A stretch of 64,000 nucleotides of DNA from Sinorhizobium garamanticum (GTDB lineage Bacteria > Pseudomonadota > Alphaproteobacteria > Rhizobiales > Rhizobiaceae): contig NZ_CP120373.1 in assembly GCF_029892065.1 (NCBI RefSeq), positions 1,935,501-1,999,500 of the forward strand, read 5' to 3'. The notes below the pieces were generated by a model. That model saw only the letters and a list, made by a program, of their open reading frames with translations, was not told the origin of the DNA and did not search any database. The translations under genes and the position numbers were made by a program. Positions 45,170 to 55,080 of this stretch are shown here, piece after piece (the first letter of the stretch is position 1; the number at the start of each line of letters is the position of its first letter).

Positions 45170-45200
45170 GGTACAGAAAAATGAAAGGCTGAAAGGCTTT

Positions 45201-46511
45201 ATGGAAATGCTGAGACGCAATTTTTTCCGCCTTCTGATGGTGATGTTCGCAGGCTGTGGGCTCATTGCTTCGCCGGCAAGCGCACTCGTCGAGATCAACA
45301 TCAACAAGGGCAACGTCGAGCCGCTGCCGATTGCAGTGACCGACTTCCTGCAAGGCGAACTCGCTCAGAAGATCTCCGACGTCGTTGCTGCCGATCTCAA
45401 GCGCTCCGGCCTTTTCGCACCGATCGACAAGGGCGCCTTCATCGAGAAGATTTCCAACCCGGACGCTGCCCCGCGATTTGAGGACTGGAAGGTCATCAAT
45501 GCCCAGGCGCTCGTCACGGGACGCGTCACCCAGGAAGGCGACGGCCGGCTGAAGGCGGAGTTCCGTCTGTGGGATACCTTTGCCGGTCAGCAGATGCTGG
45601 GACAGCAATTCTACACCCAGCCGGAAAACTGGCGTCGCGTCGCCCATATCATCGCCGATGCGATCTATGAGAGGATCACCGGCGAAAAGGGCTACTTCGA
45701 CACCCGCATCGTCTATGTCGCCGAAAGCGGCCCGAAGACCGCGCGCAAACGCCAGCTCGCGATCATGGATCAGGACGGCGCCAATGCCCGCGCGCTCACC
45801 AATTCAAACGACATCGTGCTGACGCCGCGGTTCTCACCGAACCGTCAGGAAATCACCTACATGTCGTTCGAGAACCAGCAGCCGCGCGTCTACCTGCTGC
45901 AGCTCGAAACCGGGCAGCGCGAGGTGGTCGGCAACTTCCCGGGCATGACCTTCGCACCACGTTTCTCGCCGGATGGCCAGCGGGTGATCATGAGCCTGCA
46001 GCAGGAAGGCAACGCCAATATCTACACGATGGACTTGCGCTCGCGCACCACGACGCGGCTGACAAACACCAATGCGATCGACACGTCGCCCTCCTATTCG
46101 CCGGACGGCAGCCGGATCGTTTTCGAAAGCGACCGCGGCGGCAAGCAACAGCTCTATGTCATGGGCGCCGACGGCTCGGGCCAGACGCGCATTTCCTTCG
46201 GTGACGGTTCCTATTCGACGCCGGTCTGGTCTCCGCGCGGCGATCTCATCGCCTTCACCAAGCAGTCGGGTGGCAAGTTCTCGATCGGGGTCATGAAGCC
46301 GGACGGCTCGGGCGAGCGCATCCTCACCACCGGCTTCCACAACGAAGGCCCGACCTGGGCGCCGAACGGCCGCGTGTTGATGTTCTTCCGCCAGAACGCC
46401 GGTGCCGGCGGGCCGCAGCTCTATTCGATCGACCTCACGGGTTACAACGAGCAACCGGTCCAGACACAAGGCTTTGCATCCGACCCGGCCTGGTCTCCTC
46501 TGATGGAATAG
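45201..46511 (+). CDS. tolB: Tol-Pal protein TolB
   Basis: 436 residues with a signal peptide ([22 protein letters not shown]). An N-terminal alpha/beta domain ([20 protein letters not shown]) and a six-bladed WD-like propeller ([34 protein letters not shown]) follow. TolB binds Pal in the periplasm. ATG 45201 is chosen; ATG 45207 is two codons later. The TAG stop lies at the first bases of a reverse mosaic repeat. Confidence 0.95.
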   Translation: MEMLRRNFFRLLMVMFAGCGLIASPASALVEININKGNVEPLPIAVTDFLQGELAQKISDVVAADLKRSGLFAPIDKGAFIEKISNPDAAPRFEDWKVINAQALVTGRVTQEGDGRLKAEFRLWDTFAGQQMLGQQFYTQPENWRRVAHIIADAIYERITGEKGYFDTRIVYVAESGPKTARKRQLAIMDQDGANARALTNSNDIVLTPRFSPNRQEITYMSFENQQPRVYLLQLETGQREVVGNFPGMTFAPRFSPDGQRVIMSLQQEGNANIYTMDLRSRTTTRLTNTNAIDTSPSYSPDGSRIVFESDRGGKQQLYVMGADGSGQTRISFGDGSYSTPVWSPRGDLIAFTKQSGGKFSIGVMKPDGSGERILTTGFHNEGPTWAPNGRVLMFFRQNAGAGGPQLYSIDLTGYNEQPVQTQGFASDPAWSPLME

Positions 46512-46561
46512 AGCGGACGAGGAGAAGTGTGAGCGGCTCTCCGCCCGCATCCCGCGTCTCT
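46509..46561 (-). repeat. Mosaic intergenic repeat, second family, copy 5 (reverse)
   Basis: Read in reverse it gives TAGAGACGCGGGATGCGGGCGG, hairpin CGGAGAGCCG, then CACACTTCTCCTCGTCCGCTCTA. The terminal TAG is the tolB stop codon. Confidence 0.65.
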
Positions 46562-46569
46562 ACTTGCTG

Positions 46570-46602
46570 AAGCGCGCCGCGACCGATTCATGCGGCGCGC
46601 TT
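46570..46602 (+). terminator. Probable terminator of tolQRAB
   Basis: AAGCGCGCCGC / GCGGCGCGCTT stem with an 11-base loop; T-rich sequence follows (GTATTTGTTTTTG). Confidence 0.6.
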
Positions 46603-46633
46603 CATGTATTTGTTTTTGTACGTATCGCAGCCC

Positions 46634-46740
46634 ACTGCATGTTCCCTTAAATCGTAGGCGATTTAAGGATAAAAACATGCAGCAATTCAAAGTGCTACAG
46701 CGTCCTTTGCGCGTCTGATCAGACGCGCGGCGCTGTAGGA
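46634..46740 (+). repeat. RIME1-type element, copy 8 (best-preserved)
   Basis: 107 bases: ACTGCATGTTCCC, CTTAAATCG/CGATTTAAG, CATGCAGCAATTC, AAGTGCTACAGCGTCC, then GCGCGTCTGATCAGACGCGC and GGCGCTGTAGGA. Both palindromes are nearly perfect. Confidence 0.92.
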
Positions 46741-46992
46741 CCGCTGCGCATCTCCGGATAGCGTGACCAGAGCCGATCACATTTGCGATCGATCCAAGAT
46801 CATCGTGATCGGGTGTCCACAGAAGCGACGGTAAATGTGGCCGATGTGCCGCTTTCTCGCCGCAAAGTGCTGGTCTAGCAGGCGCCCAACGCAAATTATC
46901 GATTTGTTAACCATATCAGTTGAAAAGCAATTAACCGCTTCCGGTTACAGTCTGGCAACCGTGAATCAGACACTTCCAAGGAGACCCGGCCC

Positions 46993-47523
46993 ATGAGCCG
47001 AATTGACACCCCGGCCGCGAGCCGCATGCAGTCCATCGCCCGCAATCCTGTCATGATCGCTCTCGTCATGACGCTCGCTCTTGCCGGCTGCGCTTCCAAA
47101 AAGAACCTGCCGAATGATGCCGCCGGCCTCGGCCTTGGCGCAGGTGCTGCAACGCCGGGCTCGCAGCAGGACTTCACCGTCAACGTCGGCGACCGCATCT
47201 TCTTCGACACGGATTCCAGCTCCATCCGCGCCGACGCCCAGGCGACACTCGACCGTCAGGCCCAGTGGCTGGCGAAGTACCCGAACTACGCGATCACCGT
47301 CGAAGGCCACGCCGACGAGCGCGGCACCCGCGAGTACAACCTGGCGCTCGGCGCCCGCCGTGCCGCTGCGACCCGCGACTATCTCGCCAGCCGCGGCGTT
47401 CCCGCAAACCGTATGCGCACGATTTCGTACGGCAAGGAAAAGCCGGTTGCTGTCTGCGACGACATTTCCTGCTGGTCGCAGAACCGCCGCGCCGTTACCG
47501 TTCTCGGCGGCGCTAGCATGTAA
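46993..47523 (+). CDS. pal: Peptidoglycan-associated lipoprotein Pal
   Basis: 176 residues. Signal peptide II with lipobox LALAGC (C33), then the OmpA-like domain (FFDTDSSSIRADAQATL, VEGHADERGTREYNLALGARRAAAT). It anchors the outer membrane to murein and binds TolB. The N-region is longer than usual (20 residues before the hydrophobic stretch). GGAGA precedes the ATG at 46979-46983. Followed by a good terminator. Confidence 0.96.
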   Translation: MSRIDTPAASRMQSIARNPVMIALVMTLALAGCASKKNLPNDAAGLGLGAGAATPGSQQDFTVNVGDRIFFDTDSSSIRADAQATLDRQAQWLAKYPNYAITVEGHADERGTREYNLALGARRAAATRDYLASRGVPANRMRTISYGKEKPVAVCDDISCWSQNRRAVTVLGGASM

Positions 47524-47550
47524 TCGTACGGCCACTGAAGTGAGTTTGAA

Positions 47551-47580
47551 GGGGCGGCCGTGGGCCGCCTTTTCTTTTTT
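47551..47580 (+). terminator. Rho-independent terminator of pal
   Basis: GGCGGCC-GTG-GGCCGCC stem followed by TTTTCTTTTTT. Confidence 0.9.
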
Positions 47581-47726
47581 ACCACACTTTAGCCGAACTC
47601 CGTTGCTTTTTCACAGCGATTGGAAAACTGTGCGGCACTCACCTTTAGAATCGGCGACAGTATCGAGTATCGCGGACCGTGATCACAGGGGTGGGGAGTA
47701 TTCGGTATTCGAACAGGACAAACGAA

Positions 47727-48752
47727 ATGAAGAAATTTGTCGTGGCAGGACTGATTGGTCTTGTGGCCCTCTCGGGTCTCGGGCCAGCGGCGAATGCCAT
47801 GCCACTTTCCGGGCTCTTCGCCCGCTCGACCCATACCGACGCCGCCAGCAAACAGGACTTGCCGGTGGTGAAGGTGCAGTCGGCCGACCCCGGACGGGTC
47901 GGTCAACTCGAGGAACAGATCCGCTCGCTCAATGGGCGTATCGAAGAAATGAGCTTCCAGCTCTTGCAGATGCAGGAACAGATCCGGAAGTTCCAGGAGG
48001 ACAATGAGTTCCGCTTCCAGGATCTCGAAAACGGCAAGTCCTCTTCGAAGAAGAGCGGCGCACTCGAAACGCCGAAATCCAGTGATCAGGCGTCCGTCAC
48101 CCCTGGGGTGACGGATAGCCAGACCTCGGTGGCACCTCCTGTCAGCGGCAACGACATGGCGGCTAATCCCGGCTCGACGGGTGCTGCGCCGCCGACGACG
48201 TTGGGGCAGATCATTTTCGACGAGAGCGGCAATCCGATATCGGCGACCACTGACGCCCAGCCCGGCGTCAACGCCACGCTCCCCGGCGTCGACACCGGGA
48301 TGGCGAATTCCGCCGGCGATGCGGGTATCAACGCCAATCCGGGCACCGAGCAGCAAACCGCTTCTCTCGACAATCCCGGCGATCTCTACCAGTCGGCGTA
48401 CGGGCACGTGCTTTCCGGCGATTACGCCATGGCGGAACAGGAGTTCCGTGACTATCTCGACGTCTTTCCCAGTGGCGACAAGGCGGCCGACGCCAGTTTC
48501 TGGATGGGTGAAGCCCAATATTCGCAGGGCAAGTACAGCGACGCAGCGAAGACCTTCCTGAACGCGCATCAGGCGCACGGCAAATCGCCCAAGGCGCCAG
48601 AGATGCTGCTGAAGCTCGGCATGTCGCTCGGCGCTCTCGACAACAAGGAAACCGCCTGCGCCACGCTGCGCGAGGTGAACAAGCGCTACCCCAAGGCTTC
48701 GCCCGCCGTGAAGGCAAAGGTTTCGAGCGAGCAGAGCCGCTTTGGCTGCTGA
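47727..48752 (+). CDS. cpoB: Cell division coordinator CpoB (YbgF)
   Basis: 341 residues with a signal peptide (FVVAGLIGLVALSGLGPAANA). An N-terminal coiled coil (RVGQLEEQIRSLNGRIEEMSFQLLQMQEQIRKF) would trimerise. A long Ser/Thr/Gly-rich linker (about 110-225) leads to TPR repeats (LYQSAYGHVLSGDYAMAEQEFRDYL). CpoB couples Tol-Pal to septal peptidoglycan synthesis. The start at MKKFVVAGL is the only one with a signal peptide. The next gene starts within a few bases of its stop. Confidence 0.9.
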   Translation: MKKFVVAGLIGLVALSGLGPAANAMPLSGLFARSTHTDAASKQDLPVVKVQSADPGRVGQLEEQIRSLNGRIEEMSFQLLQMQEQIRKFQEDNEFRFQDLENGKSSSKKSGALETPKSSDQASVTPGVTDSQTSVAPPVSGNDMAANPGSTGAAPPTTLGQIIFDESGNPISATTDAQPGVNATLPGVDTGMANSAGDAGINANPGTEQQTASLDNPGDLYQSAYGHVLSGDYAMAEQEFRDYLDVFPSGDKAADASFWMGEAQYSQGKYSDAAKTFLNAHQAHGKSPKAPEMLLKLGMSLGALDNKETACATLREVNKRYPKASPAVKAKVSSEQSRFGC

Positions 48753-48762
48753 GGCGCGCCGC

Positions 48763-50142
48763 GTGCCCGAAACCGTCATTGCCGCGGCCAGACAATTCCT
48801 GCGTTCCTTCGCCAAACCTTGCCGGATTCTCGCGGCCGTCTCCGGAGGCAGCGACTCCAAGGGCCTTCTTGTCGCCCTGCATTCCGCGATCGGCAACGGA
48901 GATCGCGAAGGATTCTCGCTCGCCGCTTGCACGATCGATCATGGTTTGAGACCGGAATCCGCAGAGGAAGCAGCAGCCGTGGCGGCGTTCTGTGCCGAGC
49001 TCGGCATTCCCCACCTTGTCCGCCGCTGGCAAGGCGACAAGCCGCAAACCGGCATCCAGGCGGCAGCGCGCCAGAAACGCTATGAACTGCTCGCGGATGC
49101 TGCCGCCGCGCTCGACGCCGATTGCATTGCCACCGGACATACGCGAGATGATCAGCTTGAGACGATCGCGATGCGCCGTGCACGCGGCGAGGGGTATGGA
49201 CCGGGCGGCGCCGGCATGGCGAGCACCATGCTTTATGGGCGCCGGATCTGGGTGTTGCGACCATTCCTTGGCCTGAGCCGTGCCGACATACGGGGATTCC
49301 TGACCGCGCGGGGTGTCGAATGGTTCGATGATCCGAGCAACGCCAACCCCCGGTTCGAGCGCGTTCGTGTGCGCTCCGAGCTCAAAGGCTCGCAAGAGGC
49401 GCCCATAGCCCCGTGGAGCGCTGCGCAAAGGGCCGCGTCGTCGGCGCGGGCAGCCGCCTTGATCGAGAGCCATGTTCGCGTCCACGAGACGATAGTGGCT
49501 GAGGTTGAGTTGGCACAGGCGGGGAACATGAACGATGCCGATTGGCGCCGCGCGCTTCTGTCCGTTGCCGCAGTCCTCGGCGGCCGCAATCATTTGCCGG
49601 GGCATGCGACGATCGAGCGCATATCCGGCTTTCTGCAAAAGGGCATGCCGGGACGGATGACGGCGGGAGGGGTCGTCTACGACAGGCGCCCGAACGGTCT
49701 CTATCTCTACCGTGAGGCGCGCAGCCTGTCCGCTTGCGTTATCGATCCCGGCGCGACGAGCGTGTGGGACGGGCGTTTCAACGTAACGAACGGCGAACGC
49801 CACCCGGTGGTAGTAACTGCTCCGCAGCAGGATAGCCAATGGAATCAGAGGCTTATTGACGCCGGCCTGCCGCCCGGCGTCGCCAAACGGGCCGCTCGGG
49901 CCGCGCCGCAGATCGCTCCGGCGCAAGCCGAAATCGCCGGCTCGATCCGGGCGAAAGTCGAATGCCGCATCGCCCTTTACGACACCTTTTTGCCCGGTTT
50001 TGACCGGACTATGGCGGATGCGGTCGCGTTGCTGTTCGGGCGTGAACGTTACCCCGCTCCGCCGGTACACGATCTTTTTGACAGAAATGGAGAGGGACCT
50101 GGCGGTTTGCCTTGGCAACGCGACGCCAGAACCTTATGTTAA
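48763..50142 (+). CDS. tilS: tRNA(Ile)-lysidine synthase TilS
   Basis: 459 residues from GTG 48763. PP-loop SGGSDS (27-32), [21 protein letters not shown] and [16 protein letters not shown] define the N-terminal ligase, which changes C34 of the AUA-reading tRNA to lysidine. There is no ATG near the start: GTG 48763 has GAGG eight bases upstream; TTG 48742 would overlap cpoB by 11 bases. Part of cpoB-tilS-ftsH. Confidence 0.9.
   Translation: MPETVIAAARQFLRSFAKPCRILAAVSGGSDSKGLLVALHSAIGNGDREGFSLAACTIDHGLRPESAEEAAAVAAFCAELGIPHLVRRWQGDKPQTGIQAAARQKRYELLADAAAALDADCIATGHTRDDQLETIAMRRARGEGYGPGGAGMASTMLYGRRIWVLRPFLGLSRADIRGFLTARGVEWFDDPSNANPRFERVRVRSELKGSQEAPIAPWSAAQRAASSARAAALIESHVRVHETIVAEVELAQAGNMNDADWRRALLSVAAVLGGRNHLPGHATIERISGFLQKGMPGRMTAGGVVYDRRPNGLYLYREARSLSACVIDPGATSVWDGRFNVTNGERHPVVVTAPQQDSQWNQRLIDAGLPPGVAKRAARAAPQIAPAQAEIAGSIRAKVECRIALYDTFLPGFDRTMADAVALLFGRERYPAPPVHDLFDRNGEGPGGLPWQRDARTLC
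50111..50138 (+). promoter_or_regulatory. Possible RpoH-type promoter of ftsH
   Basis: CTTGGC, 16-base spacer, CTTATG inside the tilS 3' end, resembling alphaproteobacterial heat-shock promoters; the start would be about 55 bases before ftsH. Confidence 0.35.
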
Positions 50143-50200
50143 GGAACAAGACTGTAGCTCGGCAAAAATGTACGGGCTGCAACAGGTTCCGGGGAGTTCG

Positions 50201-52138
50201 ATGAACCCTAATTTTCGTAATTTTGCCCTCTGGGCAATCATAGCGCTTCTCCTAATTGCGCTGTTCAGCATGTTCCAGCAGCCGACGGAGCGCGCCGGTT
50301 CACGCGAAATTCCATTCTCGCAGTTTCTGAAGGACGTCGACGCCAGCCGCGTCAAGGAAGTCGTGATCACCGGCCCGAAGGTGATTGGCAGCTATTCCGA
50401 AAGCGGCGCCACCTTCCAGACATACGCGCCTTCCGTCGATACCGCTTTGACTGAACGGCTCGAAGCCAAGGACGTCACCGTTACCGTGCGTCCGGAAACC
50501 GACGGTTCGTCGGGCTTCCTGAGCTATATCGGCACGCTGCTGCCGATGCTGTTGATCCTCGGCGTCTGGCTGTTCTTCATGCGGCAGATGCAAGGCGGCT
50601 CTCGTGGGGCGATGGGCTTTGGCAAGTCAAAGGCCAAGCTCCTGACCGAAGCGCATGGCCGCGTCACGTTTGACGATGTCGCCGGCGTCGACGAGGCCAA
50701 ACAGGACCTCGAGGAAATCGTCGAATTCCTGCGCGATCCGCAGAAATTCCAGCGCCTCGGTGGGCGTATCCCGCGCGGTGTATTGCTGGTCGGCCCTCCC
50801 GGCACCGGTAAGACGCTGCTTGCCCGCTCGGTCGCCGGTGAAGCGAACGTGCCCTTCTTCACGATCTCAGGCTCGGACTTCGTCGAGATGTTCGTCGGTG
50901 TCGGTGCGTCGCGCGTCCGCGACATGTTCGAGCAGGCGAAGAAGAATGCTCCCTGCATCATCTTCATCGACGAGATCGATGCCGTCGGCCGTCACCGCGG
51001 TGCCGGCCTTGGCGGCGGCAACGACGAACGCGAGCAGACGCTGAACCAGTTGCTCGTCGAAATGGACGGCTTCGAAGCCAATGAGGGCATCATCCTGATC
51101 GCCGCGACCAACCGTCCCGACGTGCTCGATCCGGCGCTGCTGCGCCCGGGCCGCTTCGATCGGCAGGTCGTCGTGCCGAACCCGGACATCAATGGTCGCG
51201 AACGGATCCTCAAGGTGCATGTCCGCAATGTGCCGCTGGCACCGAATGTCGACCTCAAGATCTTGGCACGCGGCACGCCGGGCTTCTCCGGAGCGGACCT
51301 CATGAACCTCGTCAACGAGGCTGCGCTGATGGCGGCACGTCGCAACAAGCGCCTCGTCACGATGCAGGAGTTCGAGGACGCCAAGGACAAGATCATGATG
51401 GGTGCGGAGCGTCGCTCCTCCGCCATGACCGAGGCCGAGAAGAAGCTGACCGCTTATCACGAAGCCGGCCACGCCATCGTTGCGCTCAACGTTCCTACCG
51501 CCGATCCGCTGCACAAGGCGACCATCATCCCGCGCGGCCGCGCGCTCGGCATGGTGATGCAATTGCCTGAGGGCGACCGCTACTCGATGAGCTACAAGTG
51601 GATGATTTCGCGCCTCGCCATCATGATGGGTGGTCGCGTTGCCGAGGAACTGACCTTCGGCAAGGAGAACATCACCTCCGGCGCGTCCTCCGATATCGAG
51701 CAGGCGACAAAGCTTGCGCGTGCGATGGTGACGCAATGGGGCTTCTCCGATCAGCTCGGACAGGTCGCGTATGGCGAGAATCAGCAGGAGGTCTTCCTTG
51801 GACACTCCGTGGCGCAGCAGAAGAACGTTTCGGAAGCGACCGCACAGAAGATCGACAACGAAATCCGCCGCCTGATCGACGACGCTTACGGAACGGCGCG
51901 TCACATCCTGACGGAGAAGAACCACGAATTCGTGGCGCTCGCGGAAGGCCTGCTGGAATACGAAACTCTAACCGGCGAGGAAATCAAGGCGCTGATCCGC
52001 GGCGAGAAGCCTGCACGCGACCTCGGAGACGATACGCCTCCGCATCGCGGCTCGGCCGTGCCCTCCGCCGGCACGAAGAAAGAAGCCGGTGCCAAGGGCG
52101 AGGAGCCGGAAGGCGGCTTCGAACCGCAACCGCAATAG
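50201..52138 (+). CDS. ftsH: ATP-dependent zinc metalloprotease FtsH
   Basis: 645 residues. Two membrane helices (about 8-24 and 110-127) flank a periplasmic domain. AAA+ module: Walker A GPPGTGKT (198-205), Walker [12 protein letters not shown]. Protease: HEAGH (420-424). FtsH degrades misfolded membrane and regulatory proteins. [11 protein letters not shown] at 50201 with GGGGAG upstream is the standard start; the open frame reads back into tilS. Pro/Glu-rich tail, then a strong terminator. Confidence 0.97.
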   Translation: MNPNFRNFALWAIIALLLIALFSMFQQPTERAGSREIPFSQFLKDVDASRVKEVVITGPKVIGSYSESGATFQTYAPSVDTALTERLEAKDVTVTVRPETDGSSGFLSYIGTLLPMLLILGVWLFFMRQMQGGSRGAMGFGKSKAKLLTEAHGRVTFDDVAGVDEAKQDLEEIVEFLRDPQKFQRLGGRIPRGVLLVGPPGTGKTLLARSVAGEANVPFFTISGSDFVEMFVGVGASRVRDMFEQAKKNAPCIIFIDEIDAVGRHRGAGLGGGNDEREQTLNQLLVEMDGFEANEGIILIAATNRPDVLDPALLRPGRFDRQVVVPNPDINGRERILKVHVRNVPLAPNVDLKILARGTPGFSGADLMNLVNEAALMAARRNKRLVTMQEFEDAKDKIMMGAERRSSAMTEAEKKLTAYHEAGHAIVALNVPTADPLHKATIIPRGRALGMVMQLPEGDRYSMSYKWMISRLAIMMGGRVAEELTFGKENITSGASSDIEQATKLARAMVTQWGFSDQLGQVAYGENQQEVFLGHSVAQQKNVSEATAQKIDNEIRRLIDDAYGTARHILTEKNHEFVALAEGLLEYETLTGEEIKALIRGEKPARDLGDDTPPHRGSAVPSAGTKKEAGAKGEEPEGGFEPQPQ

Positions 52139-52160
52139 GACCTGTCGAACAATGAAATCG

Positions 52161-52195
52161 GAGGCCGCCGCGCCGGAAGGAGCGGCGGCTTTTTG
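52161..52195 (+). terminator. Rho-independent terminator of ftsH
   Basis: GCCGCCGC / GCGGCGGC stem with a 10-base loop, then TTTTTG. Confidence 0.9.
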
Positions 52196-52360
52196 TTGGG
52201 TATATTCGTCCAGAGTGTCTTTCGCGCGCTTGGTAACGCGATGTAATGATTTCTGATGATAGGATTGCTGCCGTTTGCTGCGGTTTTATGCCAAAGATGA
52301 TTCAAATATGCCTGACTTCTGCGCTGGACGCGAGCAGGCTGCAGCAAAGAGGGAGCCGCT

Positions 52361-52465
52361 ACTGCGTGATTCCTTAAATCGGAATCGATTTAAGGACAAA
52401 ATCATGCAGCAGTTCAAAGTGCTACAGCGACCGTAGCGCGTCCGATTGGACGCGCGGCGCTGTAG
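52361..52465 (+). repeat. RIME1-type element, copy 9
   Basis: ACTGCGTGATTCC, CTTAAATCG/CGATTTAAG, ATCATGCAGCAGTTC, then GCGCGTCCGATTGGACGCGC and GGCGCTGTAGA. Confidence 0.88.
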
Positions 52466-52575
52466 AGCGTCAAACTCTGGATACGAGGTCCGGCGATATG
52501 AAATCCAATCGCGGAACACGCAGACAGACGCGGTCGGTAAAGTCTATCCTGCCGAAGCAGGACCATGGAGTTCTT

Positions 52576-53928
52576 ATGAAGCGTAGATATTTCGGCACTG
52601 ACGGCATTCGCGGCCAGTCCAATATTTTCCCGATGACGCCAGATCTCGCCATGCGTGTCGGCATCGCCGTCGGAACGATCTTCCGTAATGGAGCGCACCG
52701 CCACCGTGTCGTGATCGGCAAGGACACGCGCCTTTCCGGTTATATGCTCGAAAATGCGATGGTCGCCGGCTTTACGGCCGCCGGACTAGACGTCTTCCTG
52801 CTCGGACCGATCCCGACGCCGGGTGTCGCCATGCTGACGCGATCGCTGCGCGCCGACATCGGCGTGATGATCTCGGCTTCGCACAATCCGTTCCGCGACA
52901 ACGGCATCAAGCTCTTCGGACCCGATGGCTACAAGCTTTCCGATGACATCGAGGAAAAGATCGAGGAGCTCATCGACCAGGATATGTCCGGCCAGCTTGC
53001 CAAGCCCGAGGATATCGGCCGCGCCAAGCGCGTCGATGGCGACATCTATCGCTATATCGAACAGGCGAAGCGGACGCTGCCGCGCGACGTCACGCTGAAG
53101 GGGCTGCGGATTGCCATCGACTGCGCCAACGGCGCCGCCTACAAGGTTGCTCCGTCGGCACTCTGGGAACTCGGCGCCGAAGTGGTGACGATCGGGACGG
53201 AGCCGAACGGCGTCAACATCAATCTCGAATGCGGCTCGACGCATCCGGCCGCCCTATCGAAAAAGGTTCATGAAGTCAGGGCCGATATCGGCATCGCCCT
53301 CGACGGCGATGCGGACCGGGTCCTGATCGTCGACGAAAACGGGACCGTCGTCGATGGCGACCAGCTCATGGCGGTGATCGCTGACAGCTGGGCTACGGAC
53401 GGAATGCTGAAGGGTGGCGCCATAGCCGCGACGGTAATGTCGAATCTCGGCCTCGAGCGTTACCTTAGGGGCCGGGGCATCGGACTGCATCGCACCAAGG
53501 TCGGCGACCGCTATGTCGTCGAGCAGATGCGCCAGGACGGCCTGAACGTGGGTGGCGAACAGTCCGGCCACATCGTGCTCTCCGATTTCGGAACGACCGG
53601 CGACGGCCTGGTGGCTGCGCTGCAGATCCTTGCTGTGGTCAAGCGGCAGGGCAAGTCGGTCAGCGAAGTATGCCACCGCTTCGAGCCCGTGCCGCAGATT
53701 CTGAAGAATGTTCGCATATCTGCGGGCAAGCCGCTCGAGCATCCGTCCGTGCAGCAGGCCATCGCCGATGCCGAGGCGGGCCTTGCCAAGAATGGCCGCC
53801 TGCTGATCCGCCCGTCTGGAACAGAACCGCTGATCCGCGTCATGGCGGAAGGCGACGACCGCAGCCAGGTGGAGCGCATCGTCGACGAACTCGTCAACGT
53901 GATCGGCAGTGTGCGCAGCGCGGCTTGA
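52576..53928 (+). CDS. glmM: Phosphoglucosamine mutase
   Basis: 450 residues. [14 protein letters not shown] at the N-terminus, the phosphorylated Ser S102 in [13 protein letters not shown], metal loop DGDADRVL and the C-terminal [12 protein letters not shown] phosphate site are all present. It converts glucosamine-6-P to glucosamine-1-P for UDP-GlcNAc, feeding peptidoglycan and lipid A. ftsH-glmM order is common in alphaproteobacteria. GGAG precedes the ATG. Confidence 0.97.
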   Translation: MKRRYFGTDGIRGQSNIFPMTPDLAMRVGIAVGTIFRNGAHRHRVVIGKDTRLSGYMLENAMVAGFTAAGLDVFLLGPIPTPGVAMLTRSLRADIGVMISASHNPFRDNGIKLFGPDGYKLSDDIEEKIEELIDQDMSGQLAKPEDIGRAKRVDGDIYRYIEQAKRTLPRDVTLKGLRIAIDCANGAAYKVAPSALWELGAEVVTIGTEPNGVNINLECGSTHPAALSKKVHEVRADIGIALDGDADRVLIVDENGTVVDGDQLMAVIADSWATDGMLKGGAIAATVMSNLGLERYLRGRGIGLHRTKVGDRYVVEQMRQDGLNVGGEQSGHIVLSDFGTTGDGLVAALQILAVVKRQGKSVSEVCHRFEPVPQILKNVRISAGKPLEHPSVQQAIADAEAGLAKNGRLLIRPSGTEPLIRVMAEGDDRSQVERIVDELVNVIGSVRSAA

Positions 53929-54048
53929 CCTTAAAGCAACTTCAGGAAAAGTGCTTAACGGTCTCGCCGTAATTGCATAGATTCAGAGAATTAAAGCGTT
54001 CGCTGTTTCAACGAACAATGAATGATCAGCAACGCTGAACAGCTTGCA

Positions 54049-54076
54049 AGGCCGGCATCGATTGCCGGCTTTTTTA
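54049..54076 (+). terminator. Rho-independent terminator of glmM
   Basis: GCCGGC-ATCGATT-GCCGGC followed by TTTTTTATT; preceded by GTTCG/CGAAC and TCAGC/GCTGA hairpins. Confidence 0.85.
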
Positions 54077-54146
54077 TTGCAGCAACGCATTGAATGATTG
54101 TCGCTGAACATCAGCAATCGTTAAAAAACACAGTAAATTTCTATGC

Positions 54147-54161
54147 TTAATCCGATGTTAA
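54147..54161. promoter_or_regulatory. CtrA box upstream of barrel gene 1
   Basis: TTAATCCGATGTTAA, a perfect full site, 86 bases upstream of the ATG. Confidence 0.7.
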
Positions 54162-54247
54162 CCGCGGCATGCGATTTCTGACGCAACAACAGTTGCAGTA
54201 TCCGGCCAGGCAACGCGGCGCGGGTCAGAATATTCGCGGGGCATATT

Positions 54248-55006
54248 ATGAAGAGACCTTTGATTGCATTTATTGCGGCGTTACTGTGCGGCACTCCAGC
54301 TTTGGCTGCCGACCTTTACGTCGAAGATCCTGCGCCGGTTGTAGCGCCTGGCGGCTGGTATCTGCGCGGCCATCTTGGCATGAGCAACCAGCGGCTCGAC
54401 AGAATGCATCACGAGTTGATGGATGACGTCGCCGTTCATGATTTCCTGGACGATGGCAGCTTCGACAGCGCGCCGCTGGCGGGCGGCGGTATCGGCTATC
54501 AGTTCAACGACTGGCTCCGCCTCGATGGTATCGTTGAATATCGCGGCAAGGCGGATTTCACCGCCCTCGACCGCTATGACGGCGACGGCGACGGGATATG
54601 GGACGGAACGAACGACTATGACGGCGCCAAGTCGGAATGGTTGCTGATGGCCAACGCCTATGTCGACATCGGCGACTGGTACGGCGTCAAGCCCTATGTC
54701 GGCGCCGGCATCGGTGCTTCGCGCAACACGTTCTCGGGCTTCCGCGACATCAACGTGCCGACGGTCGGCGTCGCCTATGCTGACGAAGATTCGACCTGGA
54801 ACTTTGCCTGGGCGCTGCACGCCGGCGTCGCCTACCAGGCGACCGAGCGGTTGGCGATCGATTTCGGTTATAGCTACGTCAATCTCGGTGACGCCAAGAC
54901 CGACAATATCCGCAGCTACGACGACACCGTAAACAACGCCCCGATGAATTTCGAGGACATCACCTCGCACGACTTCAAGCTGGGCATGCGCTACGCGCTG
55001 CAATAG
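54248..55006 (+). CDS. Outer-membrane beta-barrel protein (Omp25/31-like), first copy
   Basis: 252 residues with a signal peptide (RPLIAFIAALLCGTPALAA). Alternating beta-strand sequence (GGWYLRGHLGMSNQ, GGGIGYQFNDWLRLDGIVEY, KPYVGAGIGASRN, FAWALHAGVAYQATERLAIDFGYSYVNLGD) ends in the aromatic-rich strand FKLGMRYALQ of an eight-stranded barrel. A Gly/Asp-rich loop (DGDGDGIWDG) may bind Ca2+. Family members are surface proteins of Rhizobiales. Behind a CtrA box; a short terminator follows. Confidence 0.87.
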   Translation: MKRPLIAFIAALLCGTPALAADLYVEDPAPVVAPGGWYLRGHLGMSNQRLDRMHHELMDDVAVHDFLDDGSFDSAPLAGGGIGYQFNDWLRLDGIVEYRGKADFTALDRYDGDGDGIWDGTNDYDGAKSEWLLMANAYVDIGDWYGVKPYVGAGIGASRNTFSGFRDINVPTVGVAYADEDSTWNFAWALHAGVAYQATERLAIDFGYSYVNLGDAKTDNIRSYDDTVNNAPMNFEDITSHDFKLGMRYALQ

Positions 55007-55034
55007 CGCGGAGCGCAGGATCAGACATTCGTTC

Positions 55035-55056
55035 GGGGCCGCCACGCGGCCCCTTT
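55035..55056 (+). terminator. Terminator of barrel gene 1
   Basis: Perfect GGGGCCGC-CAC-GCGGCCCC stem followed by TTTCC. Confidence 0.7.
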
Positions 55057-55080
55057 CCATTGCGGTTAAAGCACGAACAG

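Larger units (their letters stand above)
46512..46992. other. 481-base intergenic region between tolB and pal
   Basis: Contains the reverse mosaic repeat, a GCGCGCCGC/GCGGCGCGC hairpin at 46571-46600 that probably ends the tolQRAB transcript, a RIME1 copy (46634-46740), and the pal promoter region with a TTAACCAT half-site at 46907. The gap suggests pal is transcribed separately. Confidence 0.7.
52139..52575. other. 437-base intergenic region between ftsH and glmM
   Basis: ftsH terminator, an AT-richer stretch without a recognisable gene (52200-52350), a RIME1 copy (52361-52465), then the glmM leader. Confidence 0.7.
53929..54247. other. 319-base intergenic region between glmM and barrel gene 1
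   Basis: Three hairpins ending in the glmM terminator (53998-54076), then an AT-rich promoter region with a perfect CtrA box at 54147-54161. Confidence 0.75.

Noticed and set aside
48328..50118. Minus-strand frame of 596 codons antisense to cpoB and tilS
   Set aside because: Compositional shadow; no motif, no ribosome site.
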